11,330 nucleotides of DNA, taken from assembly GCA_964469735.1 (NCBI GenBank), contig CAYXYS010000020.1, forward strand, positions 1-11,330, in the 5' to 3' direction. The notes beneath the pieces were generated by a model. That model saw only the letters and a list, made by a program, of their open reading frames with translations, had not been told where the DNA came from and made no database searches. This document shows, in pieces, positions 11,217 to 11,330 of the stretch. Each line of letters begins with the position of its first letter. Positions within the stretch are counted from its first letter, which is position 1. A program made the position numbers and the translations under genes. Source of the DNA: JACOYH01 sp964469735. Lineage in GTDB: Bacteria > Patescibacteriota > Minisyncoccia > Minisyncoccales > MHMH01.

Positions 11217-11330
11217 ATGATTCAGAACAGGACACTATTAAACGTAGCGGATAATAGCGGAGCCAGAGTGCTGCAGTGCGTTCAGGTTTTGGGCGGAACG
11301 CGCCACAGGTATGCCGGCATAGGCGATATC
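11217..11330 (+). CDS. rplN: Large-subunit ribosomal protein uL14 (5' part, cut by window end)
   Basis: The first 38 codons are present and the frame is open to the window end. It begins MIQNRTLLNVADNSGARVLQ and continues CVQVLGGTRHRYAGIGDI, matching the family start MIQxxTxLNVADNSGARxxxCIKVLGG. uL14 is a conserved 50S protein at the subunit interface and forms bridge B8 with 16S rRNA; full bacterial length is about 122 residues. The start is 4 nt after uS17 with ATATT before the ATG. Its position opens the spc block in the classical order. Confidence 0.95.
   Translation, partial: MIQNRTLLNVADNSGARVLQCVQVLGGTRHRYAGIGDI

Noticed and set aside
1..11330. CRISPR array, insertion sequence, prophage or toxin-antitoxin operon
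   Set aside because: No spaced direct repeats, transposase, integrase or toxin gene seen on either strand.

Overview
This window is a chromosomal translation locus. It holds one tRNA gene, a small zinc-type bL28 gene and an M50 membrane protease gene, followed by an almost uninterrupted run of the classical str, S10 and spc ribosomal-protein gene blocks. The organism is a bacterium. The bacterial gene order, compact genes with spacers often of 1-8 nt, the near-absence of Shine-Dalgarno sites, long lysine-rich tails on ribosomal proteins, and a small uncharacterised gene between fusA and tuf together suggest the Patescibacteria (candidate phyla radiation), perhaps a Parcubacteria-like lineage. 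That placement is an inference from remembered family sequences; no 16S rRNA or tree is available here. TGA ends the bL28 gene where that family ends, so the standard bacterial code fits and the UGA=Gly code of Gracilibacteria does not.

Layout. Positions 5-76 (minus) hold tRNA-Pro(GGG). Positions 77-170 hold a heptad-like AT-rich repeat that folds into a long imperfect hairpin. bL28 (171-359, minus) diverges from a site-2 protease (387-1001, plus). A promoter region (1004-1050) then starts the str block: uS12, uS7, EF-G, a 70-residue Phd-antitoxin-like protein, a spacer of about 140 nt with a GC-rich palindrome and tandem promoters, EF-Tu, uS10. After uS10 there is a near-consensus promoter, an intrinsic-terminator-like hairpin and a possible 11-codon leader ORF, all just ahead of uL3. 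The S10/spc block continues uL3, uL4, uL23, uL2, uS19, uL22, uS3, uL16, uL29, uS17 and a truncated uL14 that runs off the end. No stretch above 300 nt lacks a gene.

Functionally, the genes supply ribosome parts (head and decoding-centre proteins of the 30S; peptidyl-transferase, tunnel and exit-site proteins of the 50S), the two main elongation GTPases and one proline tRNA.

No CRISPR array, insertion sequence, phage or toxin operon is visible. The unusual signals are regulatory: a hairpin element repeated almost exactly in two separate spacers (S12-S7 and L2-S19), a probable attenuator ahead of uL3, and an A at position -3 of all 17 start codons in the ribosomal block, with SD-like sites nearly absent. 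I do not see a wholly new multi-gene system; the best candidates for something undescribed are these control elements and the small protein between fusA and tuf.
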